Assembly: GCA_017938695.1 (NCBI GenBank)
Contig: JAGBBA010000033.1
Coordinates: 1 to 60,644 of the forward strand
Length of the DNA: 60,644 bases
DNA from: Clostridia bacterium
Lineage (GTDB): Bacteria; Bacillota; Clostridia; Christensenellales; Aristaeellaceae
Direction of reading: 5' to 3'
Position 1 is the stretch's first letter. Every line of letters begins with the position of its first letter. A program made the translations under genes and the position numbers. Below the pieces are notes generated by a model. It was not told the DNA's origin, made no database searches, and was given only the letters and a program-made list of their open reading frames with translations. This document shows positions 8,563 to 17,098 of this stretch, one piece after another.

Positions 8563-9606
8563 GATGACATCTTTGGCTTGAATGGTGCGGAAAGCCGCGG
8601 CGCGGCCCAGGCGGTTCATCACGGCCAGGCCCACGCCCTCCGGCGGTACGACCTCGCTGAAAATGGCGTCCATGTGCTCGTCGTCCAGGCGGCGCAGGGT
8701 CTCAAACAGGCGATGGGCCACTTCCTCGGGGTGATCCTTGCTGCCCAGGTCGTGGGGCTGGCAGTCGGCCAGGGCGGCCACGTGCTCGGTGAAGCACATC
8801 ACGCAGGCGCGGTGGCCATTGGCGGCGGCCTGACGGTGCAGCTCGCGCAGGGCGGCAAGCACGTCGGTTTCGTCGCCCTCCACCAGGGAAACCTGGCCGT
8901 CGGGGGAGTAGTGCTTGTACATCATGCCGGGGGAAAGGGCTTTTTCGCCAGCCTGCAAGGGGCGCAGCACGCTGCCAGCCACGGTGACCGGGCCGATGAC
9001 GGCTTCCAGCATGGCCTGGGTCACGCCACCGGGGCGCAGGATGCAGGGCACCGGCTGGTTGATATCCAGCACCGTGGACTCCAGGCCCACGTCGCTGGAG
9101 CCGCCGTCGATGATCAGGGGGATGCGACCGTCCATGTCCGTCAGCACATGCTGGGCGGTAGTGGGACTGGGCTTACCGCTGCGGTTGGCGCTGGGGGCGG
9201 CGATGGGCAGGTTGCAGGCACGGAGCATGTCCAGTGCCACGGGGTGGGAGGGCATGCGCACCGCCACGGTGCGAAGTCCGGCGGTGACCTGCTCGGGAAT
9301 GGCGGCTTTGCGGGGCATCAACAGCGTCAGCGGGCCGGGCCAGAAGGCGTCCATCAGCCTTTCGGCCAGGGGGGGAACCTCGCAGATATTCGCCAGCTGA
9401 TCGCGGTTCCACACGTGAACGATCAGCGGATTATCCGCCGGGCGATCCTTGGCGGCAAAAATGGACAGCACAGCATCCTTGTCCAGGGCGTTGGCACCCA
9501 GGCCGTAGACGGTTTCGGTGGGGAAGGCTACCAGTTGGCCGCCGGACAGCAATTCGGCCGCCAGGGACAGTGCCTCGTTGGTTGCAGGAAGCACCTGCGT
9601 TTTCAT
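8551..9606 (-). CDS. tsaC: L-threonylcarbamoyladenylate synthase, long (Sua5) form
   Basis: Makes threonylcarbamoyl-AMP from threonine, bicarbonate and ATP, the first step of t6A tRNA modification at position 37. The YrdC catalytic domain occupies residues ~8-205 with PTETVYGLG (29-37), KDRP (53-56) and SANRSGKPSPT. A C-terminal Sua5 domain follows, marked by SPGMMYKHYSP. The 351-residue length is that of Sua5/YwlC. It closes the rpmE-prfA cluster as ywlC does in Bacillus. A divergent TsaD-like paralogue lies later in the window (58333-59298). Confidence 0.95.
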   Translation of the reverse strand: MKTQVLPATNEALSLAAELLSGGQLVAFPTETVYGLGANALDKDAVLSIFAAKDRPADNPLIVHVWNRDQLANICEVPPLAERLMDAFWPGPLTLLMPRKAAIPEQVTAGLRTVAVRMPSHPVALDMLRACNLPIAAPSANRSGKPSPTTAQHVLTDMDGRIPLIIDGGSSDVGLESTVLDINQPVPCILRPGGVTQAMLEAVIGPVTVAGSVLRPLQAGEKALSPGMMYKHYSPDGQVSLVEGDETDVLAALRELHRQAAANGHRACVMCFTEHVAALADCQPHDLGSKDHPEEVAHRLFETLRRLDDEHMDAIFSEVVPPEGVGLAVMNRLGRAAAFRTIQAKDVIKNA

Positions 9607-9624
9607 GGCAGTTCCTTCTTTCGT

Positions 9625-10683
9625 TCAGCTTAGGGCTTGCAGCTTCTGCGCCTGTTCTTCCATGCGCAGGGCCTCGATAAATTCATCCAGGTCGCCGTCC
9701 ATGATCTCGGCGGTGCGGTAGAGGGTCAGGCCCAGGCGATGGTCGGTGACGCGCCCCTGCAAAAAGTGGTAGGTGCGGATCTTCTCCGCCCGCTCGCCGG
9801 TGCCCACCTGGCTGCGGCGGTTGGCAGCGTAGGCCTCGTCCTGCTCGGTGCGGAGCTTCTCCAGCACCCGGGAACGAAGCACTTTCATGGCCTTGTCGCG
9901 GTTTTTAATCTGGCTCTTTTCGTCCTGGCAGGTGGCCACGATGCCCGTGGGCAGGTGGGTGATGCGCACGGCGGAGTCGGTGGTATTAACGCACTGGCCG
10001 CCGTGGCCGCTGGCGCGGTAGACGTCGATGCGCAGATCCTTGGGCAGCAGGGTCAGCTCCACTTCTTCTGCCTCGGGCAGCACGGCCACGGTGCAGGTAG
10101 AGGTCTGAATACGGCCATTGCTTTCGGTGACGGGGATGCGCTTGACCTGGTGCACGCCGCTTTCGTATTTCATGTGGGCGAAGGCCCCCTGGCCGGTGAG
10201 GGAGAAGACGGCCTCCTTGATGCCGCCCAGCTCGGTGGTGCTGGCGGAAAGGGGCTCCACGCGGAAGCCGTGCCGCTCGGCATAACGGGTGTACATGCGC
10301 ATCATATCGGCAGCGAAGAGGCAGGCTTCGTCGCCGCCGGTGCCGCTGCGAATTTCGACGACCACGTTCTTGTCGTCGTCCGGGTCGCGGGGCAGAAGGA
10401 GAATGCGCAGCTCCTGCTCCATGGCGGTTTTGCGGGCGGTGAGCTCCTCCACCTCGGCCTGGGCCACGTCGCACAGGTCGGGGTCGGAAAGCATCTCCCG
10501 GGCTTCGTCCAGCTGGTGCAGGCAGGCCTGATAAGCATCCCAGGCGGCCACGGAGGGCTCCAGGGCGGAACGCTCCTTCAGCAGCTGCTGGTATTTGGCC
10601 TGATCCGCGATGATCTCCGGCTGGCCGATGGCCACGGAAAGCTCCTCAAAGCGGTTTTGGATCCATTGGAATTTCTCGAACAT
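9625..10683 (-). CDS. prfA: Peptide chain release factor 1
   Basis: Recognises UAA/UAG and triggers peptide release. The 352-residue protein has the PxT codon-reading tripeptide as PVT (184-186, in KRIPVTESNGRIQTS) and the catalytic GGQ (228-230, in RASGHGGQCVNTTDSAVR). It lies 10 nt downstream of prmC, whose product methylates the GGQ glutamine. Confidence 0.98.
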   Translation of the reverse strand: MFEKFQWIQNRFEELSVAIGQPEIIADQAKYQQLLKERSALEPSVAAWDAYQACLHQLDEAREMLSDPDLCDVAQAEVEELTARKTAMEQELRILLLPRDPDDDKNVVVEIRSGTGGDEACLFAADMMRMYTRYAERHGFRVEPLSASTTELGGIKEAVFSLTGQGAFAHMKYESGVHQVKRIPVTESNGRIQTSTCTVAVLPEAEEVELTLLPKDLRIDVYRASGHGGQCVNTTDSAVRITHLPTGIVATCQDEKSQIKNRDKAMKVLRSRVLEKLRTEQDEAYAANRRSQVGTGERAEKIRTYHFLQGRVTDHRLGLTLYRTAEIMDGDLDEFIEALRMEEQAQKLQALS

Positions 10684-10693
10684 AGCGCCTCCG

Positions 10694-11527
10694 TTACAGG
10701 TGGGCGACCACCATGCGGGGTATGCCTTGCAGGTCTTGGTGAATCTCGGTTTGGCGGAATCCGGCTTGCTGCATCAGTTCAGCCACATGATTGGCCTGGT
10801 CGAAGCCCACCTCCAGCAGCACCACGCCGCCGGGGTTCAGGTGGGCCGGGGATTCCAGGGCGATGCGCCGGTAGAAGTCGTAGCCGTCCGCGCCGCCGTC
10901 CAGGGCCATGCCGGGCTCCTGCATGACTTCTGTTTGCAGGGTGCGGCAGTCCTGGGTGGGGATGTAGGGCGGATTGCTGATGATCAGGTCGAAACGCAAA
11001 CCTTCCACCGAGGCGAACAGGTCGCCCTGGTGCAGGGTGATGTTGGCCCCGAGGGCATCCGCATTGCGGCGGGTAACGGCCAGGGCGTCGGGGGAAAGAT
11101 CGGCTGCGTGCACCTGGGCACCGGGCACAGCCAACGCTATACTGATGCTGATGCAGCCGCTGCCGCAGCACATGTCCAGGGCTGTGGGTGCAGCCATGCG
11201 GCGCAGCTCGGCGATAGCCAGCTCGGTGAGCAGCTCCGTTTCCGGCCGGGGGATCAGCACGCGCTCATCCACATAGAAAGTGTGCCCCATAAAGCTTTGC
11301 TCATGGGTGAGATATTGCAGCGGCACGCGCTGCAGCCGCTGGTCGCGCAGGGCGATATACTGTGCCAGCAGGTCGTCATCCAGCTGGGTATCCATGTCCA
11401 GACGCAGGTTCAGCGCAGGCTTGCCGGTGAGGTGGGCAAGCAGAAGCGCGCTGTCCCACGCGGGGTCGGGGATGCCGGCCTCGAGGAACAGCGCGGTGGT
11501 CTGGCGGATCAATGCCTGCGGGGTCAC
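10694..11527 (-). CDS. prmC: Release factor glutamine N5-methyltransferase
   Basis: SAM-dependent methyltransferase that methylates the GGQ glutamine of release factors. Motif I (LDMCCGSGCISISIA, 117-131) binds SAM and NPPY (185-188) holds the substrate amide. The 277-residue length is normal. It starts with GTG at 11527 in a GTGA overlap with the DUF1385 stop, so the two are translationally coupled, and prfA follows directly. Confidence 0.97.
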   Translation of the reverse strand: MTPQALIRQTTALFLEAGIPDPAWDSALLLAHLTGKPALNLRLDMDTQLDDDLLAQYIALRDQRLQRVPLQYLTHEQSFMGHTFYVDERVLIPRPETELLTELAIAELRRMAAPTALDMCCGSGCISISIALAVPGAQVHAADLSPDALAVTRRNADALGANITLHQGDLFASVEGLRFDLIISNPPYIPTQDCRTLQTEVMQEPGMALDGGADGYDFYRRIALESPAHLNPGGVVLLEVGFDQANHVAELMQQAGFRQTEIHQDLQGIPRMVVAHL

Positions 11528-12552
11528 TGGGCAGCATCCTCAGCCGGGAAAACATAGCCCTTCTCGGACTCCTTGTAGGAGTGCAGCAGGGTGTAGCCCT
11601 CCTCGGTGGTGGGGGCGTTTTCCGGCAGGCCGTGGAGAGCCACGTTCATGGCAACGATGGCGATCTCCAGCATCTTTTCATCGGGCTGCTTGGTGGTGAG
11701 CCGCTGCAGCTGCAGGCCGGGCCAGCGCAGGGCGTTGGTCAGCTTGTTGTCGCTGTGGGCCAGGCCCTTGAGCACCTCGTAGCTCACACCGGCCACGATG
11801 GGCAGCAGGGCCAGGCGGGACAGAAGGCGCAGGATATACTGGTCGCCGTTGTAGCCCACCAGGGTGAACAGAATGATACTCAGAGTAAACACAATCAACA
11901 GGAAAGCTGTGCCGCAGCGGGGGTGCAGGGTGGTGAAGGGTGCGGCGTTTTCGGGGGTGAGGGGCTTATCCGCCTCGTGGCAATAGACGGTCTTGTGCTC
12001 GGCACCGTGATACTGGAAGGTGCGGCGAACATCCGGCACGAAGGAGCAGAAGATCATGTAGCCGATGAGGATGCAGATGCGCACCAGGCCGGAGAGCAGA
12101 TTGACCGCAATGCGGCCCAGCCCCAGGGAGCGCAGACCGCTGGCCACCGCCTCGGGAATGACGAAGAACAGGCCCACGGAGAGGATCACCGCCAGCACGA
12201 TGGCGACGCCCATAACGACCTTATCAACGCCCTTGCCCAGCTTGGCAGCGAGCCACTTTTCGAACTTGGTGGGTTCCTCGTCCATCACGCCCAGCATTTC
12301 GGTGGAAGTCTGCAGGGTGTTCATGCCCATGGACAACATGGTGCAGAAATTCACAATGCCGCGGATGATGGGCCAGCCCATCCACTTGTGCTTCTTGGAC
12401 AGGGGAATGTATTCCTTGCGCTGAACGACGATGGAGTCATCCGGGCGGCGAACGGCGATGGCGATGGCATCGGGGGATTTCATCATCACGCCTTCCATAA
12501 CGGCCTGGCCGCCGATATCCACGCTGGGACAGGCAGGAGCTTTGTTAGCCAT
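11524..12552 (-). CDS. DUF1385 membrane protein (YqhQ-like)
   Basis: A 342-residue integral membrane protein of the DUF1385 family, recognised from the opening VDIGGQAVMEGVMMKSP and the middle block YHGAEHKTVYCHE. Four or five hydrophobic segments are visible (about 108-130, 150-170, 205-250). The biochemical role is unknown. In Clostridia the gene regularly sits between rpmE and prmC, as here. It overlaps prmC by 4 nt. Confidence 0.93.
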   Translation of the reverse strand: MANKAPACPSVDIGGQAVMEGVMMKSPDAIAIAVRRPDDSIVVQRKEYIPLSKKHKWMGWPIIRGIVNFCTMLSMGMNTLQTSTEMLGVMDEEPTKFEKWLAAKLGKGVDKVVMGVAIVLAVILSVGLFFVIPEAVASGLRSLGLGRIAVNLLSGLVRICILIGYMIFCSFVPDVRRTFQYHGAEHKTVYCHEADKPLTPENAAPFTTLHPRCGTAFLLIVFTLSIILFTLVGYNGDQYILRLLSRLALLPIVAGVSYEVLKGLAHSDNKLTNALRWPGLQLQRLTTKQPDEKMLEIAIVAMNVALHGLPENAPTTEEGYTLLHSYKESEKGYVFPAEDAAQ

Positions 12553-12605
12553 AAGGGTACCTCATTTCTGCGCCAGGGGCGCGGCTTATCCATCAGTGGG
12601 GTTTG

Positions 12606-12633
12606 AGCATATCAAACCAAATTCAATATTCAA
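12606..12633 (-). promoter_or_regulatory. Promoter of the DUF1385-prmC-prfA-tsaC operon
   Basis: On the minus strand TTGAAT (12628-12633), 16-nt spacer, TATGCT (12606-12611). It lies after the rpmE terminator, making the downstream genes independently transcribed. Confidence 0.55.
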
Positions 12634-12674
12634 CGCGGGGCGGGGGAATCCCTGCCGGGGGATGTAAATTGGCA

Positions 12675-12705
12675 TAAGAAAACAGCGTGCCCAATGACAC
12701 GCTGT
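12675..12705 (-). terminator. rpmE terminator
   Basis: ACAGCGTG/CACGCTGT with an 8-nt loop, followed on the minus strand by TTTCTTAT. Confidence 0.8.
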
Positions 12706-12714
12706 AGTCTTTCA

Positions 12715-12915
12715 TTACTCCAGGCCGAAACGCTTCTTGAAGCGATCAACACGGCCGCCGGTATCGACCAGCTTCTGCTTGCCGGTGTAGAAGGGGTGGC
12801 ACTTAGAGCAGATATCCACCTTCATTTCCTTCTTGGTAGAACCGGTTTCAAACGTCTCACCGCATACGCAGCGAACGATGCACTTGCCGTACTGGGGATG
12901 AATCTTTTCCTTCAT
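12715..12915 (-). CDS. rpmE: 50S ribosomal protein L31, zinc-binding type
   Basis: A 66-residue large-subunit protein bridging to the small-subunit head. It keeps the zinc ligands Cys16, Cys18 (CVC), Cys36 and Cys39 (CSKC), so it is the zinc form. ATG 12915 follows GAGGTG and begins [10 protein letters not shown] as in the family; upstream codons of the open frame are untranslated leader. Confidence 0.97.
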   Translation of the reverse strand: MKEKIHPQYGKCIVRCVCGETFETGSTKKEMKVDICSKCHPFYTGKQKLVDTGGRVDRFKKRFGLE

Positions 12916-12967
12916 TGCTGTTTCACCTCTTTCGCGTATGCAATGATCGGCATTAACCGCATGGACT

Positions 12968-12996
12968 ATTGTAGCATAGATGTCGACCGAATGCAA
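12968..12996 (-). promoter_or_regulatory. rpmE promoter
   Basis: On the minus strand TTGCAT (12991-12996), 17-nt spacer, TACAAT (12968-12973). Confidence 0.75.
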
Positions 12997-13010
12997 GAGA
13001 TTTTTTTAAT

Positions 13011-13043
13011 AATTCGGAATTCGGAATGCGGAATTCGGAATTA
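13011..13043. repeat. AATTCGGAATGCGG-type repeat tract, copy 1
   Basis: Imperfect repetition of a 7-8 bp unit (GGAATTC / GGAATGC) ending in AATTAAGTGTG. Similar tracts occur at 20843, 21366, 26024 and 46693, each followed by an AGTGTG-like flank and usually by a hairpin array. Confidence 0.8.
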
Positions 13044-13102
13044 AGTGTGACACATGCTGCCCCTACCCTTTGCACAAGAGAGGTTATGCACCTTTTCCCA
13101 CG

Positions 13103-13275
13103 TCTCGGCGCGACTGTATTCGCGCCGAGACCCCTGCTTATGTGCGTACGAAACGCCATCCCCGAATGGGATTCTTAAGGGTCGAAGACCCTTAAGCGGG
13201 TTGTCAGGGCAGAGCCCTGACCGGGTTTCCAAAGGGCAGAGCCCTTTGGTGGGGTCCAGGGGCGAATGCCCCTGG
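13103..13275. repeat. Hairpin array A, abutting the rho stop codon
   Basis: Six successive hairpins: 13103-13130 (11-bp stem, TCTCGGCGCGA arm, 6-nt loop), 13158-13172 (ATCCC/GGGAT), 13174-13196 (10-bp stem, loop GAA), 13203-13221 (8 bp, loop AGA), 13229-13249 (9 bp, loop AGA), 13256-13275 (8 bp, loop GAAT). The last base touches the rho stop codon at 13276. Stems are perfect. No U-tract follows any stem, so this is not an ordinary intrinsic terminator. It is the most complete copy in the window. Confidence 0.85.
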
Positions 13276-15150
13276 TTAGCGGCTTTTTTCCATGAGGGCG
13301 ACCCAGTCCTTGAATTTGACGAGGAAGGCCTCGTTGGAGTCGGTCTTGGTGATGAGGGATAGAATTTGGGGGATCGCGGTGATGGAACGGGTGGTGCCCA
13401 GGGTGCTGCGGAGAAGCTGCAGGCCTTCCAGCTGGGCGTCGTTCAGCAGGGCTTCGGCGCGCTTGGTGCCGGAAAGCTGCAGGTTGATGGGGGGCTTCAC
13501 ACCGGCGTGGGCAAGGGAAGCGTCCAGCACCAGCTCCATGTTGGCAGTGCCCTTGAATTCTTCCACAACGCTGTCATCCACCTTGCCGGTTTCGATGTTC
13601 ATGGCACCGATCACGGTGAGGCTGCCGCCTTCCTTCACGCAGCGGGCCGCGCCGAAGAGCTTCTTGGCACGGAAAAGGCTGGTGGGGTTCACCATGCCCG
13701 GCATGCTGCGGCCCTGCTGGGCTGCGGCGGTGGTGTACACCTTGGCCAGCCGGGTGAGGCTATCCACGATCAGGATCACGTCCTGGCCCTGCTCCACCAA
13801 TCGCTGGGCACGCTCCAGCACCATTTCGGCCAGACGGAGATGGTTCTCCGGCGGCTGATCAAAGGTGGAAGCCAGTACCTGGCATTCCACATGCTCGCGG
13901 AAGAGAGTCACGTCCTCGGGGTTCTCATCAATGAGCAGCACCATCACGTGAGCATCAGGATGGTTGGCGTTGATCACGTTGGCAAAGTTCTGAAGCAGCG
14001 TGGTTTTGCCGGTGTCCGGAGGACAGAGCAGCAATCCGCGCTGACCAAAGCCCAGGGGAGCGATCAGGTCGATGAGGCGCATGTCGTCCAGGGGCTTTTC
14101 GGTGTGGGATTCCAGGTCGATGCGGCGGGTGGGGTAGATGGGGGTCAGCTCGTCGAAGGAGGGACGGGTCTGCAGTTCGTCAGCAGGCAGGCCGTTGACC
14201 TCGGTGATGTAGAGCATGGCGGTGTACTTGTCGCCGTCGCGCTGGGGGCGGGTCTTGCCCACCACCTTATCGCCGGTACGCAGGCCGAAGCGGCGGATCT
14301 GCGCCATAGACACGTAAATATCCTTGCTGGAGGGCAGGAAATAATCAGAACGCAGGAAGCCGTAACCGTCGGGATGCAGCTCCAGCACGCCGCTGCCGTC
14401 GCCGCACTCGCCGGCGGCCAGCAGCTCGTTCACAGCAGGATTGGCTGCGCCGGGCTCCTGGTTGTAGAAATTCTGCTCACGGGGCTGGTTGTAGGCAGGC
14501 CGGGGCGAATAGCCGCGGTTGTTGTAGTTGTTGTAGCCGCCATAATTGTTGTTGTAGGCGGGCTGCTGATCGAAATTGTTCTGCGCGGGCTCGGTACGGG
14601 GCGTTTCGTTGTGATAATGATTGTAGCCGTTGTTGTAGGCAGGACGGCGTTCCTGCGCACCGGGGCCGAAGCCGGAGCGGGCAGGCTCGGGCCGGTAGGG
14701 GCGGTAGTCGTCCTCGCGCTGTTCATTGGAGGCAGCGGCAGCACCGGGGCCAAAACGGGGCGTGTAGTTGTTGCGCACGGGCGCGGGCCGCTGGGTATCC
14801 ATGGCAGGGCGGTTCTGGGGGCTCTGCCAAGCGGGCCGCTGGGGATAGCTGGGAGCCTGATAAGCAGGCTTGCTGTTGTAGCGGGGCGCGGCGTTGGTGT
14901 TGTGCCAGGCGGCCTTATACTGCGTTTGCGCCGGAGCAGGCTCAGCGGGCTTGGCCTCGGCAGGCTGCTCCGGCTCGGCAGGGGCGGGCGCGGGGACAGG
15001 CTCAGCAGCGGGCTGAGCATCACAAAGGGCGGCGGCCAGCTTGGCGACGATGTCGCTCTTGGATACGCCTGCGCCCAGGGTCACGCCGTTTTCTTTGGCG
15101 AGCTTACGCAGCTCGACCACTGTTTTGGCAGAAAGTTCTTGCGTTGTCAA
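13276..15150 (-). CDS. rho: Transcription termination factor Rho with a long disordered insert
   Basis: RNA-dependent ATPase/helicase that terminates transcription. The 624-residue protein has an N-terminal helix bundle (1-42), a ~195-residue low-complexity stretch (43-240), the cold-shock RNA-binding domain (~252-325), and the RecA-like motor with Walker A PPDTGKTT (377-384), Walker B VILIVDS (458-464) and the Q/R-loop region. The insert starts Pro/Ala-rich and becomes rich in Asn, Tyr, Gln and Arg (NNNYGGYNNYNNRGYSP), like the prion-like domain described in Clostridium botulinum Rho. The start is TTG 15150 after GGAGG. A hairpin array sits directly after its stop. Confidence 0.97.
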   Translation of the reverse strand: MTTQELSAKTVVELRKLAKENGVTLGAGVSKSDIVAKLAAALCDAQPAAEPVPAPAPAEPEQPAEAKPAEPAPAQTQYKAAWHNTNAAPRYNSKPAYQAPSYPQRPAWQSPQNRPAMDTQRPAPVRNNYTPRFGPGAAAASNEQREDDYRPYRPEPARSGFGPGAQERRPAYNNGYNHYHNETPRTEPAQNNFDQQPAYNNNYGGYNNYNNRGYSPRPAYNQPREQNFYNQEPGAANPAVNELLAAGECGDGSGVLELHPDGYGFLRSDYFLPSSKDIYVSMAQIRRFGLRTGDKVVGKTRPQRDGDKYTAMLYITEVNGLPADELQTRPSFDELTPIYPTRRIDLESHTEKPLDDMRLIDLIAPLGFGQRGLLLCPPDTGKTTLLQNFANVINANHPDAHVMVLLIDENPEDVTLFREHVECQVLASTFDQPPENHLRLAEMVLERAQRLVEQGQDVILIVDSLTRLAKVYTTAAAQQGRSMPGMVNPTSLFRAKKLFGAARCVKEGGSLTVIGAMNIETGKVDDSVVEEFKGTANMELVLDASLAHAGVKPPINLQLSGTKRAEALLNDAQLEGLQLLRSTLGTTRSITAIPQILSLITKTDSNEAFLVKFKDWVALMEKSR

Positions 15151-15220
15151 TGGTAGTGCCTCCTAATAGCAATGCGTACAGAAAAGAAAGATAAGATATC
15201 GTATGCAAAGATGGGGTCAT

Positions 15221-16231
15221 TTATGCCTTGCGGGCCACCACCACATCGCGGGTGACGGCTTGCTCTACAAAGTGTTCAAAGTCGTTGTAGGGGGCTTCCT
15301 TCAGCACCTGGAAACCGGCGGCCTCCATCAGCTCGATCAGGGTTGTGCGGGGGAGCGTCAGGCTGTTGAAGCTGATGGCTACGCCTGCGCCGGGGCGGAG
15401 AGCATCCTTCCAGGAGGGAAGCACGCGCCGCAGCATGCCGGGGAAATTCTCAGGGCGGCGGCCCTCCTGGGGGGCGTGCTGCACGCCGTAGGGGAGGTCG
15501 GCCACGAGGATATCCGCCGGGGTCTTTTTCAGCAGAGCACCGGTGCAGCCGGTATCGCCCAGGAGCATGCGCAGGCTGCGGGTGTCGCCAGCCTGGAAAG
15601 CCTGCTTGCTGTTGGCAGTGGTGTAAATGGCGTCGGGGATGTTCTGGCCCTTCACGGTGCGCGCGCCCTGCTCCAGCTTGTGCTTCAGGCGGTGGAACTG
15701 CAGGTAGCGGCTGAAATAATCAGCGGCTTCCTTCAGATCCTTGCGGTCCATGTCGATGCCCACGCTGTTCATGCCGCATTGCAGGGCCACGAACAGGGTT
15801 GTGCCGCGGCCGCAGAGGGGGTCCAGCACGGTGACGGGCTTTTCTGCACCGAAAGATTTGCTGGCCGTCAGGGCCAGGTTGATCATCATGTGGGTGAACA
15901 CCGCGCTGGTCTTGCCCTTGTACTTGAGCACTTCGGCCAGGTCGCGGGGGAAATAATCGGTGTCGGGGCGGTCGATGGGTCGCAGAAGGCCGTTTTCCTC
16001 CTGGCACATGAAGCAAAGCGCGCTGTACCGGGAGCAGGCCAGCAGCTGGGCAGGGGTCAGTTCGGGGGCGTCAAAGCATAGAAAAGGCGCGCCGCCGATT
16101 TGTTCCAGACGCACTTCGGCATCAATATGCAGGGCGTTGAGGATGCAGGAAAGCTCCGCTGCACCCAGCAGGTTCAACGATTCCTGATAACGTATGTTGG
16201 CGTGAGGCAATAATTGAAAGCAATATTTCAT
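15221..16231 (-). CDS. TRM11-like SAM-dependent methyltransferase
   Basis: A 336-residue protein with a C-terminal Rossmann methyltransferase: motif I is LDPLCGRGTTLFVAL and motif IV is DLPYG, the form found in Trm11/TrmG10-type RNA methyltransferases rather than NPPY DNA enzymes. The N-terminal ~140 residues are family-specific and no THUMP domain is obvious. The substrate is unknown; a tRNA guanine N2 target would be in line with relatives. ATG 16231 is chosen because the upstream open frame runs through the promoter. rho follows 70 nt downstream and may be co-transcribed. Confidence 0.8.
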   Translation of the reverse strand: MKYCFQLLPHANIRYQESLNLLGAAELSCILNALHIDAEVRLEQIGGAPFLCFDAPELTPAQLLACSRYSALCFMCQEENGLLRPIDRPDTDYFPRDLAEVLKYKGKTSAVFTHMMINLALTASKSFGAEKPVTVLDPLCGRGTTLFVALQCGMNSVGIDMDRKDLKEAADYFSRYLQFHRLKHKLEQGARTVKGQNIPDAIYTTANSKQAFQAGDTRSLRMLLGDTGCTGALLKKTPADILVADLPYGVQHAPQEGRRPENFPGMLRRVLPSWKDALRPGAGVAISFNSLTLPRTTLIELMEAAGFQVLKEAPYNDFEHFVEQAVTRDVVVARKA

Positions 16232-16265
16232 GGATCCCTCTTCTTTTTGAATGGATGATGCGAAT

Positions 16266-16294
16266 AGTATAACAAATCGGGCGAAAAATCGCAA
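16266..16294 (-). promoter_or_regulatory. Promoter of the TRM11-like gene (and perhaps rho)
   Basis: On the minus strand TTGCGA (16289-16294), 17-nt spacer, TATACT (16266-16271). Confidence 0.65.
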
Positions 16295-16363
16295 GAGATT
16301 CCCAGGAAATTTAATGGATACAATCAAGAAAAACAACCGCGTTGAAGGACGAAACGGGCAAAC

Positions 16364-16392
16364 AAAAAACCCTTTCCCATAGTGGGAAAGGG
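16364..16392 (-). terminator. rpsU terminator
   Basis: CCCTTTCCCA/TGGGAAAGGG, 3-nt loop, followed on the minus strand by TTTTTT. Confidence 0.9.
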
Positions 16393-16406
16393 AATTTGTA
16401 CGAAAA

Positions 16407-16580
16407 TTAGTACTTGCGCTTGCGTGCGGCTTCAGCCTTCTTCTTACGCTTTACGCTGGGCTTTTCGTAATGCTCACGCTTGCGGACCTCCTGAATGACG
16501 CCTGCGCGGGCACATTGCCGCTTAAAACGCTTGAGCGCACTCTCCAGAGATTCATTCTCGCGGACTCGTACCTCGGACAC
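16407..16580 (-). CDS. rpsU: 30S ribosomal protein S21
   Basis: A 57-residue basic protein needed for translation initiation, reading [20 protein letters not shown] at the start and ending in a Lys/Arg-rich helix ([14 protein letters not shown]). It starts at GTG 16580 after GGAGGGATAACA. It is too short for routine frame tracks but complete. The prmA-rsmE-mtaB-HIT-rpsU order is common in Clostridia. It has its own strong promoter and terminator. Confidence 0.96.
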   Translation of the reverse strand: MSEVRVRENESLESALKRFKRQCARAGVIQEVRKREHYEKPSVKRKKKAEAARKRKY

Positions 16581-16653
16581 TGTTATCCCTCCTCTCGCTC
16601 ATCTCGCCTTGACATCAGCCGGCTAAGACGGACGGATGGCGAACCGTATAACT

Positions 16654-16682
16654 ATTATATCGTCTTTCAAGTTTCGAGTCAA
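16654..16682 (-). promoter_or_regulatory. rpsU promoter
   Basis: On the minus strand TTGACT (16677-16682), 17-nt spacer, consensus TATAAT (16654-16659). Confidence 0.85.
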
Positions 16683-16737
16683 TGGGAAAACAAGATTTTC
16701 TCAAGAATTTTTTCATGAAAAACGGATTTTTGAGCGA

Positions 16738-17082
16738 TCAGGCCATGTTTTCGGTCAATTGGCGGCCACCCAGCACATGGAAATGCAGGTGATGGACGCT
16801 CTGGCAGGCGTGATCGCCGCAGTTGGACACCACGCGGAAGCCGTTCTCCGTCAGGCCTTCCAGCTCGGCGACCTTCTTGCAGGCGCGCAGGCAGGCAGCC
16901 AGGGTGGCATCGTCAGCCTCGTCAATGCCGGACATGCCGGTGACGTGCCGCTTGGGGATCACCAGCACATGGGTGGGTGCCTGGGGATTGATGTCGCGGA
17001 AGGCGTAGACCTTCTCGTCCTCGTAAACCTTGGTGGAGGGGATGTCACCGGCGATGATCTTGCAGAAAAGACAGTTGTTCAT
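16738..17082 (-). CDS. HIT family nucleotide-binding protein
   Basis: A 114-residue histidine triad protein, probably a purine nucleoside phosphoramidate hydrolase (HinT-like). The opening CLFCKIIAGDIPSTKVYED and the triad HHLHFHVLGG near the C-terminus are diagnostic. Start ATG 17082 follows AAAGGAGCACC. It lies between the unknown membrane protein gene and rpsU, the usual Clostridial position. Confidence 0.95.
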   Translation of the reverse strand: MNNCLFCKIIAGDIPSTKVYEDEKVYAFRDINPQAPTHVLVIPKRHVTGMSGIDEADDATLAACLRACKKVAELEGLTENGFRVVSNCGDHACQSVHHLHFHVLGGRQLTENMA

Positions 17083-17098
17083 GGTGGGTGCTCCTTTC

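Noticed and set aside
13103-13130. tRNA or other structured RNA gene at the GC-rich hairpins
   Set aside because: There is a single stem-loop without cloverleaf arms, anticodon loop or CCA end.
13103-13275. CRISPR-like reading of the hairpin arrays
   Set aside because: Units are palindromes of varying sequence with 5-10 nt separators, not one direct repeat with 25-40 nt unique spacers, and no cas gene is present.
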